From Odiellus spinosus (taxonomy: Eukaryota; Arthropoda; Arachnida; Opiliones; Phalangiidae), in the NCBI GenBank assembly GCA_963920705.1, contig OY987233.1, forward strand, positions 4,702,001-4,766,000: a stretch of DNA of 64,000 nt, in the 5' to 3' direction. The notes below the pieces were generated by a model. It had not been told where the DNA came from and did no database searches. It saw only the letters and a program-made list of their open reading frames with translations. Below are positions 38,601-49,812 of the stretch, piece after piece (the stretch's first letter is position 1; every line of letters begins with the position of its first letter). The translations under genes were made by a program, and so were the position numbers.

Positions 38601-39136
38601 GAAATTAGGGGGTTTAGGAAAGAGAGAGTGAAATTTTGGCTTCAGTGGGAGCTAGGCTACACCAAAATTAGTAATTTAGCACGGGGCTCAGAATTCCTCA
38701 GGGCTTCTTGATATGTTTCCACTATTTACGTAATCTCTTCATTGGAATCATGGCCTAATCTGTTGTATCCCCTCTAGCCCTGTTGCGCTCCAAGTGGTTT
38801 ACATCTTCATTATATGAATACGGTCCCAGGGACGAGATAATTATTATTAACTTTTGTAGAATTTTGAAATTTGTGGAGACAAAACAATCTGAACCGTATC
38901 GTCGGCTGACTCAGTGGAGATTAAGAAATGTCAAGGATATTGGCTCCCAAGATTATCAAGCATTGGCCCTGAAGCACGTGAATGCCATATTACACTTTTA
39001 CTTTTTCGGAGTCCTATTTTCGACATTAGTCACAATAAGTGAAATCATTTTAAGTTTTTCTAATCACAAAACCGAAAAGAAATTACTACCCTCTAAATCA
39101 CCGCAGCAACTCATTGAAAATGTCTTTCACTTGTAG
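35612..39136 (+). CDS. Ionotropic receptor (variant iGluR), 7 exons, start and last acceptor uncertain
   Basis: A chemosensory IR-type ligand-gated cation channel. Proposed exons: 35612-35752, 36342-36445, 36527-36581, 36991-37291, 37369-37583, 37929-38275, 38830-39136 (1470 nt, phases closing). Order: hydrophobic leader (FYLVFGLISS), first strand FLRIAILN, lobe S1 (LGFSELDDIYSYIFLKLN, ADVLFRKMVPL), TM1 FTWVVWVFLIFSILAMVVLI, pore region GLQMWNAFSVLLWK, TM3 FILMLMFLEVFIILGFFNGN, lobe S2, and TM4 HFYFFGVLFSTLVTISEII. The frame opens at GTG with no upstream ATG after the preceding stop, so the true start is in an unseen exon, or at ATG 35684 without the leader. The last acceptor could be at 38829 (phase fits) or 38777 (better pyrimidine tract, wrong phase). 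It is diverged from the minus-strand cluster: the usual ligand-binding Arg context is not evident. Confidence 0.8.
36136..36290. mobile_element. Family C MITE, right half, in IR intron 1
   Basis: Runs from 'aaacttgagaaatcaattta' through 'acgtttttggcacggtattt' to 'gctcatagtttcccttta'. The sequence before it (35830-36000) is GC-richer and unassigned. Confidence 0.7.
36590..36855 (-). mobile_element. MITE family B in IR intron 3
   Basis: AGCTATGGTCACACTATC to TAGTGTGAACGCGGCT. Its first base is 9 bp after the last base of exon 3 (donor GGC|GTAAGT), so the insertion barely spared the donor. Confidence 0.85.
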
Positions 39137-40308
39137 CAATTATTTACTGTATAAAAATATGCCTAGCCACTAGCAAAGTGTAAACTTTTGGACGAAGACA
39201 AGAAATAGTCGGAATCAAATATATTTTGACTTTCTACTGTGCTTAAGCTCAAAGTTAAATCGCAATTTGTGATTTAAAACTGACTGGGGATGTTTAGACC
39301 GATTTTCTAACCGTCGTCTGCTATTTCTGTGTTCAGTTCATTACCAGCTCATAAAGTACACATTATAGAACAGAGTACGGCACTGGAAAAGTTACTGCTT
39401 AACCGTTTGAAAAGTTCACTGTTCAGGTACCGTACGTATGGACGGATAATGTTGCTCTAGGATGCATCTGAACCGGTAAGGTATAAGCTACTAAAGAAAG
39501 TTTAATTTTATTTGATTGAGAGATTCTAGAAACTTACAGAGCAGGTGTTATTCTTTTCCGGTTTTTATATATTTTTTATGAGAATTTGTAATCAGAAAAG
39601 ATGCCTATAAATGCAACTCCTCAAAATACTACTCCATGTTTTTCTCGAAACGTCTCTACTCCCTACTACTTACTCCTTAGCGCGGTCCCAGTGAGTCATT
39701 GTCTGCTTTCCTGTGGATATGCGTTTGTTGCCCGGTGTGTTTCATAAGCGTTTCTCAAATTTTAAATGTAAAGTTTCATAAAAAAATGAATCGTGTTCAG
39801 TTTTAAACGTTTTACAGTATCACCTTTCGAAATTCTGTGCCGAAATTTGTGATATTTACCGATTCAACTGTAAAAACCGAAATATCGAAGACAGCCTTAA
39901 AAAAGTTAGGCCTGAGGCGTAGGCTTAACGTATATTGAGACACTGCTCCAGGAAATTTCAGGAAAAATCTCGGGGACGGTTCGTAGTTTGGAAAATCTGG
40001 AAAACTTTACAATTATGGTGGAATATTCTTCAAGCTCTACGATTCATCTATCTGCTATTTTCTTCAAGATTTGGCGCATCAATTCAATTGACATCAATTT
40101 GGTAAGTCCTTTTTATTAACTAGAATATGTCTTCGGGTTAATTTAAGATTTATGTCACGTATTATGTTTAGATTTTAAATATTTTGGTACGTTAAGTACT
40201 AACAAACGTATTGACTACTCGTTTAATATTAGTAATTTAGTTATAAATGCTAAATCTAATGATTTTATTGCGATATGCGTAATACATTTTACAAATGCGT
40301 AATACATT
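39137..40308. other. Convergent intergenic region between IR genes
   Basis: The plus-strand IR and the minus-strand IR cluster end toward each other here. No gene was seen; a direct 18-bp duplication 'aatgcgtaatacattttaca' occurs just before 40309. Confidence 0.5.
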
Positions 40309-43300
40309 TTACAAATGCGTGAGAAGTTCTACAATTAGAACTGCCAATGCCAAGGTGTATCCAATAATAAGACCAATTAGTACGAGTTTGAAATCATTCA
40401 AATCAATGTACTTCTGACTAGGTCTGCTCGTCACTGTTGCTTTTGTTAAAAGCCAATTACCATTCATCTCCCATTTTGTCGTAAGATCTGAACCAGCCAA
40501 CGCTACTAACCTATTTAGTCAGACCGTACCTCCATGTTACCACATAATTTTGAGCAAAATGTTCCGTTAATTTTCCAGAAATTAGTTTACCATTTATTGA
40601 CGTCATCTTTGCATCGAAAATTCTTTCCATATGCCACAGCGTTTTGATCTATGAATATGTAGTCATTGGCGAAATGAAATTTGGATAGATTTAGGCCCTC
40701 AGCCGAGGCGACTTTCCGTAAGGCTGTTCTGGCTTCGATGATAGCGTACTTTTCATTTAAGACCTTGATCAGTCCTTCTTTGGCACTTTGATGCGTCTCA
40801 AAACCATTCTTCCTCATTGAGTTGGCGAATACTTTCAAATATTTCTGGTCCGATGACTATAGATGAAATTTTTTTCAGAAGAACGTTAATTAAATTCTTG
40901 AATAAATTTCCCAAAAAACGCCAATATAAAATATTTCTTCCCTAATGGTCGATTATTTTCGACCGCTTAATCTTACCTCTGACTGGCCACAGCCTTTCGA
41001 CGTCTAACGCAAATGACAATTAGAAATATACACCCTGGGTATATAGGCATGCCACCATGGTTTGACTATAGTTTTAATTTCTAGGCATCTTTTTCCCAAA
41101 ATTAGGAATTTGTTAAAAATGAAACAAAAACACCAAACCAATCGTAAAGAAGATGAAAGATAGCCCCTTGGGGTGTTGAAAAAAGATGAAATAAGAAATT
41201 TAAAGTTAGCCAACTGGACGTTACGCGTCACCTTGTAGAAACCCCCCCCCCCCTAAGTTTTAATAGATAGATGCATTTCGAGATGACGGTCTGATTCCTC
41301 GTCATTTAACCCCTGTCTGGCTCGAATGATTTTGAGTCGGATGAGAGGGACGGATTTAGGCGGGCCGCGCATGGCTATATTGTCTTCCCCGTCAACCCCG
41401 GAATTTATTTAAAAAAAGCGTGGCGCTTCCTCCGTTCCCTATTTACACGGCGACTGCGGCCGCTAGAGTGTCTTGAATCAGAATCTGATGGCACATTTAC
41501 ATGGACCTTTGTTTACATGGGGCTTTGTTCACTTTTATGGAATAAAGTGATAGACTTTTGCTATAATTCATATATTTCCAAATTAATATGGGCTTAATTG
41601 AGTAATTTACAGAAAGTAGGTACGACTGACCATTATTTGATAGTAAATTGAGCTTCCTTGTGGGGCCCCTATGACGAAGCCCTTATTTTCAATCGCGTCT
41701 GCCATGTCCTCCAATGTATCCAATAGTCCAGAGGTTGAGGTCAAGCTCGTGGCTGAAGTTAGCGTACCTTCGTATATTTTACCAGCGCAACCGGCCGAAA
41801 CTAACAGTGAGGCCAGAATTATTAAGGTCCGAGATTCTTGAGTTTCCATTTTCAACGAAACATCTGTTTATATTTAATTTCACCAAAAATTAGCACTTGT
41901 AATGTTGAAGTCAACTGGTCTCGAAGAGAGAACAATTACTTGTTACGCTGTACTTTCTCTTTAACTTCTCAAAATAATAGACGAGTTCGAGATATCCATA
42001 CTCATAAACTAACTTCCAGGGGCTACGGCCATTGGGGTACAAAAATAATGATGAATTATCAAAGTAGATGGCGCGCTTGCGTATCACTCTATCCAAGCAT
42101 TACACCCGTTGCTATGGGAAATGCGTCGAGGGGAGGGATTATCGATCGCCTAGTTTGTCTCTCTCGTCATAGCGTAGCCAAGCAGAGTAGGATCAGAATG
42201 GGAACTAAAATACTGAGTTTTACTGACATCTCTTAAAAGATCGGCGCAAAACAAAGGGTGATTTTTCACAGTAACGGTTTTTCTCTCTTTTGGATTCAAC
42301 TTGGATATCAGCCAAAGCTTCTACGCTTAGTCGGCAATGACGTAGTTGGATGCCAAATCTCAGGGGCACCTCGCGTTCGCACATAATTCCTGCCGTCTTA
42401 CTTAGCTTCAAACTATATCTGCCTTTATAAGACTAAAAAAGCTTTTATCGTAATAACACGCTTTTAATGTACTTTTATTTTATTTTTTGATTTATTACCT
42501 GAATTTGAATTATAAATTAGCAAGTATCATCCCAACGACCGCCAAAAGTCCATTCCCACCCTACTGCTCGGCGATCGCGACTCGAGTCGCGTCTCTATGG
42601 TCTCTCTCTCCGATGGGCGATGCTGTTGTACGCCTAATCGCGCGACACTACTTGTTTACTAGTCACCGGCATCCACTGACGTCACGAAAGGGGAAATACA
42701 GGATGTAGGCCCCCCTTTTTTTGGGCGCCGATTTCTCTCTTCCCAGAACCGGCTCCATAAGCCAACCTTATTATACGCAGTTTTTTACGAGTTCACCTTG
42801 GGCGCAAAAAGAATACCCCAATGGCGCGTTACCCTTGCAAGTTCCTCTTCAATTTCGAATTCGTCTATAGTGTAATTATTACCTTGTCGTAGTAATATGG
42901 CTATCAGATTCTGCACCAAGAACAACTTTGGTTTCAAAAGCTTAAACTTCTTTAGTATTTTGGTCATCGTTATGAAAATAACGACGAAACAGGCCATGGA
43001 GATCCACACCTTGAATTTAAACAATGTCGAGTCATTATTTATGTTTAATATGGGAAAAGAACCCTTCAGTTCTTTGCAGTTCCCATATAAAATATACAAT
43101 TCCGAAATTATATTATATTAAGTTCATGCCCTGCCTTAGAATCGATTTGAACCGTTTCAAAACGGTTCGTGTGAATGGAAAACCGTCTTTTCTCGAATCG
43201 CCATTTGATTCGATTTCTCGAAACTGCTTCGGGAACCAGTTTCTTACCGATTCGGTTTCAACAACCGATAGATGAAGCTACGATAAATCGATTTATAAAG

Positions 43301-45735
43301 ATAATGCGTGAACGCGTGACGCTTAAAACGATTACTGGCGATTTAAATATCGGTTGATCGAACCGTTTCAAATCGATTAAGAAATGCTGAAATCGAATCG
43401 TTATGAATCTGGTTCCTGGAATAGTTTCGAGAAATCGAATCAAATCGATTCGAGAAAAGACGGTTTCCCGTACAAACGACTCTATCGAAACATTTTGAAA
43501 CGTCGGTTTAAATCGATTCCAAGACTAAGTATGAACGCGTCTTAATTAATGTTTGGCAATTCCTCCTTCGTCTCTTCGAGTTTTATATTTAGCATTGATT
43601 TGTAATTATGTGGATTATCCCTTAAAATTATGGGGATCTTTCGTAAAGAACGTAAGAAAAGCTTCGTGATTCAATTCCCTTTTTATTCGAGTATCGCGTT
43701 TTTACTTGAATTTCAAAAGGTTTAGCGAAAAATACGCTATTGACTCGTTGCGTGTCGGGTTTTCTCGTAACGAATGTAATTTCATCTTGAAAATAAGAAG
43801 GCGAAAAGTCGACGTATTTTTCTCTGGCTTCTGTCGGACTTAGTGAAGAGATTGCAATATCCGCTTCCTGAAATTGGTTACTGTATCAGTTTTGAACATT
43901 TTTTCTGGAATTTACTGTTTATTTATATATTCAAAGGCTTAGCTTGAGTTAATTTCGTATGACTGAACATTATTCAAGCTTAGAGTAGAGTTTCTAATTA
44001 CTTAAAGCCACAAAATTCTCTCATACTCGACTAGCGACCATTCCAATGATTCCACTACAGTTTCCCCGATCGTCGCAAGATCCCCATTGTTTATCATCTG
44101 GAGAAACTAATTCGTATCTGATAATTAGGATAATTTCAGTCATTAGTTGGGTTTTTGAAGAACCTTGGTGTGTTTTTAATTACCCAAAACCCATTTTATT
44201 CGATAATATCGTCAGTATTTCAAAGTCTTTTCCATATACGCCTTTCCATTTATTATTGCCAATCTTCTTCAAATGAAATTCAAAGTGCTAGCGAATAATT
44301 TCAAACGTAAAAAGTTAAAAACGGCAGTATTTTTTAAACAGGGCGTTAAGTAACGAAATAATACTTTTAATTAGATTAGCGTGTGATAATAGAAATAACG
44401 AATTCATATATAAATATAGACTGAATGAGCAACATCTTGCCTGTACTATTTTGCCTTTGCTATTTTTAAGTGACGTAAAACTGGACCTTTGCTGATAGTT
44501 TTAAGATACGGGGCGTTGTTTACTTTTATGGAAGAACAAAGTGATAGACTTTTGTTATTACCAGAAGCCGATGAAACCCTCCTTTGAAGTCTATTACTCC
44601 CGGGTCTTGTCAACCCCTCTCTGAATGGGTTAGTTTCAAAAAGCGCGATTCGTACGCCTCCTAACGGTAGATATTTTCGGAGCGGGAGTTCGTCCAGGGA
44701 ATATCTCTAGCAGCCTTGGAGTTCGTCAAAAAACGTCGTCGTTTGTGGAGAGAGAGAGAATTTCCAATTTTGGGTAGAAGGGGGGTATGAAGTAGGACCC
44801 CTCCGATCTCGTGAATTTTACCCATACAGAGAGGAGCGCTATATGGAACATTAGAGTAGTAGACTTCAAAGGATAGTTTCATCGGCTTCTGATATTTAAA
44901 CGACTAAACTGGTCATGGAAAACCTGGTAAAGGAAATTTTATAGTGAAAAATCGGTGGCAACCCTGTATTAGTAAGTTTTAATTGTGAAAATGTCACTTA
45001 AACTTCTTTTAGAATATGTTATGAACTAATTTTGTGTCATTGCTTCGTGACTGGCATTAAAAACAGAAGTAAAAAGTTAATTTAATATTCGGAATCCATA
45101 TTCTTAATCTAGAAAAATTCCTAGTTACGTTAACATTTCTACAACCATTTTTATTTAACTTAGTTATATATGATATTTTATTAAAGGGAAACTTGGAGCT
45201 AAAAATGGAACAGCTTCTAATTTTCAAGCTAAAAACCGTATTTGAGTATTTTCAAACAATTATTAGACACGTATGCCTATATGGTGTTTAAATTAATTTC
45301 TAAAGTTTCGTAAAGTTTGACTAAGAGTAAATATAAATTCGGACCAATCATATTATTTCAGCCTTCAACACCGCTTGTAATGTCTTAACATTAAAAGAAT
45401 AGGCCGGCGTTTGATGCCTAAGACCTTTGCCATCAAACGCCGGCCTATTCTTTTAATATTAAGACATTACAAGCGCTGTTGAAGGCTGAAGTAATATGAT
45501 TGGCCCGAATTTATATTTACTTTTATATACCAAACTTTAGAAATTAATTTAAACATCAAAAACATGTCTAAAATTGTTTGAAATTTCTCAAATACTTTTT
45601 TTTGGCATCCGGTGACTCCGAAAATAAACTCAAAAGCTGTTCCATTTTTAGCTCTCAGTTTCCCTTTAATGAATGATAATAAAATCTTACGTGCAATGCG
45701 GCGACTTTCAATGTTTTATTCTTGCAATTATCCAT
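40309..45735 (-). CDS. Ionotropic receptor, tandem unit 1 (oldest member), 8 exons
   Basis: Exons in transcript order: 45735-45691, 44287-44184, 44117-44027, 43867-43706, 43009-42883, 41863-41631, 40856-40591, 40510-40309 (1230 nt, 409 aa). Lengths match units 2-4 except that their 253-nt third exon is split here into 91+162 nt by an extra phase-0 intron. Lobe S1: KGVYGKDFEILTILSNKMG, YELVSPDDKQWGSC, GIIGMVASR, EADIAISSLSPTEAREKYVD; the Arg of SPTEAR sits where iGluRs bind the ligand carboxylate. TM1 is VWISMACFVVIFITMTKI; after the pore comes the M3-type motif YEGTLTS; TM4 is FKLVLIGLIIGYTLALAVLIVEL. The first exon (MDNCKNKTLKVAALH) lacks a signal peptide, so an upstream leader exon is likely. 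Introns hold copies of MITE families A, B, C, D and a GC-rich insert. Confidence 0.82.
41300..41560 (-). mobile_element. MITE family A, left-truncated, in IR unit 1 intron
   Basis: Starts within the element at 'acccctgtctggctcgaatg' and ends GTGATAGACTTTTG; the last base lies about 70 bp from exon 41631-41863. Confidence 0.8.
41930..42720. other. GC-richer insert of unknown origin in IR unit 1 intron
   Basis: This stretch is markedly richer in GC and CpG than its surroundings (for example 'ggcgatcgcgactcgagtcg', 'gggagggattatcgatcgcc'). A minus-strand ORF at 42220-42411 encodes KTAGIMCEREVPLRFGIQL, faintly reminiscent of the C-terminal part of LINE reverse transcriptases, but too short to assign. 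No clear inverted termini were found. Confidence 0.35.
43121..43543. mobile_element. Two family B MITEs head to tail, second partial and inverted
   Basis: A plus-oriented copy reaches 'cgattaagaaatgct' near 43388, where it fuses with the second half of a minus-oriented copy ending AGTATGAACGCGTCT. Confidence 0.8.
44448..44554 (+). mobile_element. MITE family A, right-end stub
   Basis: Only the last 105 bp remain ('tgacgtaaaactggaccttt' to GTGATAGACTTTTG). A family D element begins 8 bp later. Confidence 0.75.
44562..44891 (-). mobile_element. MITE family D, copy 2
   Basis: CAGAAGCCGATGAAACCC to its complement, the same interior as 10806-11142 in reverse. The flanking 7-mers (TTATTAC, ATATTTA) no longer match. 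Confidence 0.8.
44905..44968 (+). mobile_element. Family G MITE, right-end fragment
   Basis: 'ggtcatggaaaacctggtaa' to 'aaaaatcggtggcaaccctg', matching the right end of the element at 47008-49222. Confidence 0.65.
45181..45669. mobile_element. Family C foldback MITE, best-preserved copy
   Basis: 489 bp, TTAAAGGGAAACTTGGAGC to its complement with TTAA at both ends. The two arms of about 230 bp are nearly complementary around the centre (AAGACCTTTGCCATC). It lies in intron 1 of IR unit 1; its right end is about 20 bp from the donor at 45690. TTAA ends suggest piggyBac- or Kolobok-type mobilisation. Confidence 0.88.
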
Positions 45736-46198
45736 ATGATAATTTTCCAGTAACCACACAATTTCTGTTCTTTATCCGTTCTTTTAGTAAGCTGGGTATC
45801 GGCTGAATTAAGCCGATATGAAACTTTATTTGAAAAATATGTTTTCTAGAAACCGCAGATATATAAATTCCACGTACATAATTTTTCCCATCGCCGCTGC
45901 CAAAACGTGGGAATATCCACATATAACGTAAGATCGATTGCGGTCGGAATACTGTCTACCCGTGAATATACCGGGTGTAAATAAAAGCTTTAGATTAAAT
46001 TAATAAACGCGTTATTTGCACTACTTTTTTCTGTTTATTTTATCACTGCTTAAAAACTATACGGTTCTTGGATTAAGGTGTAGGGAATATACTAAAATCT
46101 AGTTCGATTGTGCTAGACTGTCAGAATCGATCCTCCGTGTACAATCTTTTTCTGCGCTTAAGTGATTACGTAATTTAGCTTAAGGAATTACCTATAAC

Positions 46199-46586
46199 CA
46201 AAAGTCTACCACTTTATCCATAAAAGTAAACAACGCCATGTAGCTTAATACTATCAGCAAAGGTCCGGGTAAATGTACCGGCAGATTCTGATTCGAGACA
46301 CTCTAGCTGTCGTTGTAAATAGTGAAAGGAAGAAGCGCCACTCTTTGGAAAAATTCCGGAGTTGAGAGGGAAGACAATATAGCCAAGCGCGGCCCGCCTA
46401 AATTCCGTCCCACTCTCCTGACTCAAAATATCGAACTGAAGAGTCCAAATCACTCGAGCCAGACAGGGGTGATGACTTTTTTGTCTATTTTTAAGTGATG
46501 GGCTATTACGTTTACCTAGGCCTTTGCTGATAGTAACAAGCTACGGGGCGTTGTTTACTTTTATGGAATAAAGTGGTAGCCTTTTG
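46199..46586 (+). mobile_element. MITE family A
   Basis: 388 bp, CAAAAGTCTACCAC to GTGGTAGCCTTTTG. The compensating change in both ends (TACCAC/GTGGTA) keeps the inverted repeat paired. Confidence 0.85.
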
Positions 46587-46599
46587 TTATTTTTATATC

Positions 46600-46830
46600 T
46601 AGTGTGATAAGGTGGTCTATATTCACTTTGAACAGTGATCACCCTGTATGTAGAGAATGTTATATTTACGAATATAAATAATATATGCGATTTCGTGCAA
46701 GTAGAAAGTCGTAAAAAAACCCAAAATGATAATGTTAATCCATGCCCTGCGAAATTAAATATGTCAAGCCAGATCTTTGCGTGTGTTTCATCGTCGCAAA
46801 TGAAGTAAAACAATTGTTGCGTGTATGAAA
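46600..46830 (-). other. Upstream block shared by the IR units (unit 1 copy)
   Basis: About 200 bp recurring at 53455-53720, 58670-58880 and 63840-64000, always upstream of an IR unit on the minus strand. It is open on the minus strand here (FYFICDDETHAKIWLDIFNF...), with a donor-like TTC|GTAAAT. It may be a leader exon or a promoter; see findings. Confidence 0.45.
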
Positions 46831-47007
46831 TATATTATTTTAAAAATCCTCGTTTGAAATAGTTAAATCCGAAACTATTCTCATTGGATTTGTCCGTCGC
46901 TGGCTTGTGACATAAACACCACATTCAGAAGATAGATTCAAACAAAAGCTGTTTCATTTTTATCTCGGTAGTGTATTTTTAAAGGGAGAATGAAACGTAA
47001 CAACTGG

Positions 47008-49222
47008 CAGTGTTGCCACAGACCTAGAAAACCTGGAAAAGTCGGAATTTTAAAATTGGTCTATAAAGTCAGGGAATTTTAAAATTGGTCTATAAAGTCA
47101 GGGAATTTTAAAATTGGTCTATAAAGTCAGGGAATTTTAAAATTGGTCTTTAAAGTCAGGGAATTTTAAAATTGGTCTATAAAGTCAGGGAATTTTGAAA
47201 TTGGTCTAAAAAGTCAGGGAATTTTGAAATTGGTCTAAAAAGTCAGGGAATTTTAAAATTGGTCTAGAAAGTCTGGGAATTTTAAAATTGGTCTAGAAAG
47301 TCTGGGAATTTTAAAATTGGTCTAAAAAGTCTGGGAATTTTAAAATTGGTCTAAAAAGTCTGGGAATTTTAAAATTGGTCTAAAAAGTCAGGGAATTTTA
47401 AAATTGGTCTAAAAAGTCAGGGAATTTTAAAATTGGTCTAAAAAGTCTGGGAATTTTAAAATTGGTCTAAAAAGTCTGGGAATTTTAAAATTGGTCTAAA
47501 AAGTCTGGGAATTTTAAAATTGGTCTAAAAAGTCAGGGAATTTTAAAATTGTTCTAAAAAGTCAGGGAATTTTAAAATTGGTCTAAAAAGTCAGGGAATT
47601 TTAAAATTGGTCTAAAAAGTCAGGGAATTTTAAAATTGGTCTAAAAAGTCAGGGAATTTTAAAATTGGTCTAAAAAGTCAGGGAATTTTAAAATTGGTCT
47701 AAAAAGTCAGGGAATTTTAAAATTGGTCTAAAAAGTCTGGGAATTTTAAAATTGGTCTAAAAAGTCTGGGAATTTTATAATTGGTCTAAAAAGTCTGGGA
47801 ATTTTAAAATTGGTCTAAAAAGTCAGGGAATTTTAAAATTGGTCTAAAAAGTCGGAATTTTAAAATTGGTCTAAAAAGTCAGGGAAGTTTAAAATTGGTC
47901 TAAAAAGTCAGGGAATTTTAAAATTGGTCTAAAAAGTCTGGGAATTTTAAAATTGGTCTAAAAAGTCTGGGAATTTTAAAATTGGTCTAAAAAGTCACGG
48001 AATTCTAAAATTGGTCTAAAAAGTCTGGGAATTTTAAAATTGGTCTAAAAAGTCTGGGAATTTTAAAATTGGTCTAAAAAGTCAGGGAATTTTAAAATTG
48101 GTCTAAAAAGTCAGGGAATTTTAAAATTGGTCTAAAAAGTCTGGGAATTTTAAAATTGGTCTAAAAAGTCTGGGAATTTTAAAATTGGTCTAAAAAGTCT
48201 GGGAATTTTAAAATTGGTCTAAAAAGTCAGGGAATTTTAAAATTGTTCTTAAAAGTCAGGGAATTTTAAAATTGGTCTAAAAAGTCAGGGAATTTTAAAA
48301 TTGGTCTAAAAAGTCAGGGAATTTTAAAATTGGTCTAAAAAGTCTGGGAATTTTAAAATTGGTCTAAAAAGTCTGGGAATTTTATAATTGGTCTAAAAAG
48401 TCTGGGAATTTTAAAATTGGTCTAAAAAGTCAGGGAATTTTAAAATTGGTCTAAAAAGTCGGAATTTTTAAATTGGTCTAAAAAGTCAGGGAATTTTAAA
48501 ATTGGTCTTAAAAGTCAGGGAATTTTAAAATTGGTCTAAAAAGTCTGGGAATTTTAAAATTGGTCTAAAAAGTCTGGGAATTTTAAAATTGGTCTAAAAA
48601 GTCACGGAATTCTAAAATTGGTCTAAAAAGTCTGGGAATTTTAAAATTGGTCTAAAAAGTCTGGGAATTTTAAAATTGGTCTAAAAATTCAGGGAATTCT
48701 AAAATTGGTCTAAAAAGTCTGGGAATTTTAAAATTGGTCTAAAAAGTCAGGGAATTTTAAAATTGTTCAAAGGTAAGGGAAAAGTCAGGGAATTTTCATT
48801 TTATCCAAAAATAAAATTGTGGAATCTCATAGTATGGATTCAATTAGACCAGGGAAGCTTCCATATAATTTATTATATGGGATCAGAGCCTTCAAAACAT
48901 TTATGGAAAGTCCCTATTGAGAAAAGCACGTTTTTTTATGAATACTTTCTCACAGTATACAGTCTAAACAGAACACCTATTTTTGGGGAGAAGTGATTCA
49001 CGCAAGGAAGAGCTCCCACGCCAATCTAGCAACCTTGGACTTAACATTACAACACAATAAGGGGTTTATTTGGACAGTTATTGAAGAATATATTTTTTTA
49101 CTCTTAATATTGCATAATATTTAAACCTTTAAATTGGTCAAGGAAAAACGGTGTAGATGGTCATGCATGGAAAACCTGGAAACGTCATGGAATTTTGTTA
49201 TGAAAAATCTGTGGCAACCCTG
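47008..49222. mobile_element. Family G MITE (hAT-like) swollen by an internal minisatellite
   Basis: Termini CAGTGTTGCCACAGA and complement of CAGGGTTGCCACAGA. It is flanked by AACAACTG and AACAAGTG (8 bp, one mismatch; the left copy is followed by one extra G), and the host family E sequence reads AACAACAAGTG at this point in other copies. Short CAG(G/T)G termini with an 8-bp duplication are typical of hAT elements. Nearly all of the 2.2 kb is the 29-bp array; fragments elsewhere lack it. Confidence 0.75.
47036..48775. repeat. 29-bp minisatellite, about 60 units, with a 609-bp higher-order period
   Basis: Unit AGTCAGGGAATTTTAAAATT plus GGTCTAAAA, alternating AGTCAGGG and AGTCTGGG types. Rare variants recur about 606-609 bp (21 units) apart: TTTTATAATTGG at about 47772 and 48378, the shortened GTCGGAATTT at about 47850 and 48459, and CACGGAATTCTAAAA at about 47997 and 48603. 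A block of at least 8 units was thus duplicated as a whole. Confidence 0.95.
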
Positions 49223-49270
49223 AACAAGTGATTTTTCTTTCATCTAATCCTTATCGTTTATATAGGCCTA

Positions 49271-49680
49271 AAATATTTTTTAAACATGTTTTTGGTGTTT
49301 AAATTAAGATTTAAAGTTTGGTAATATTTGAATAAAAGTTAATATAAAATCGAGCTAATCATATTATTTCAGCCTTCAACAGCGCTTGTAATGTCTTAAC
49401 ATTAAAAGAATAGGCCGGCGGTGGATGGCCATGTCTTAGGCATCAAACGCGGAAATATATTTTAATGTTAACACATTACAAGCGCTGTTGAAGGCTGAAA
49501 TAATATAATTGGTCCGAATTTATATTTACTTTTATAAAATTTTAACCAAACTTTACAAATTAATTTAAACACGAAAAACGTGACTAAAATTCCTTGCAAA
49601 TTCTGGGATACGTTTTTTGCACGGTGATTCCGAAAATAAATTCAAAAGCTGTTCCATTTTTATCTCCAAGTTTCCCTTTA
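49271..49680. mobile_element. Family C MITE, nested
   Basis: Arms with 'gtttttggtgtttaaattaa', 'ttcaacagcgcttgtaatgt' and complements. It ends AGTTTCCCTTTAA joined to the family E right arm; the left end is truncated. Confidence 0.75.
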
Positions 49681-49812
49681 AGCCTATTTTCAGGGTATGT
49701 TTTAAATTTATTTCTAGTTTAATATTTGTTTGTACAAAAATATACAGGTGGATTAGTCCTATTTAAACAAGGAATCGATAAAAAATTGAATATGTTGCAT
49801 TCTCCCTTTAAG

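Larger units (their letters stand above)
46977..49812. mobile_element. Family E MITE split by two later insertions
   Basis: The left end TTAAAGGGAGAATG is at 46977, the middle resumes at 49223-49270 ('ttatcgtttatataggccta'), and the right arm is 49681-49812, ending CATTCTCCCTTTAA. It is interrupted by a family G element (47008-49222) and a family C element (49271-49680). Confidence 0.8.

Noticed and set aside
45728-45922. Minus-strand 64-codon ORF upstream of IR unit 1
   Set aside because: A different frame over the same DNA gives the IR first exon (MDNCKNKTLKVAALH with donor CAC|GTAAGA), which fits the gene family.
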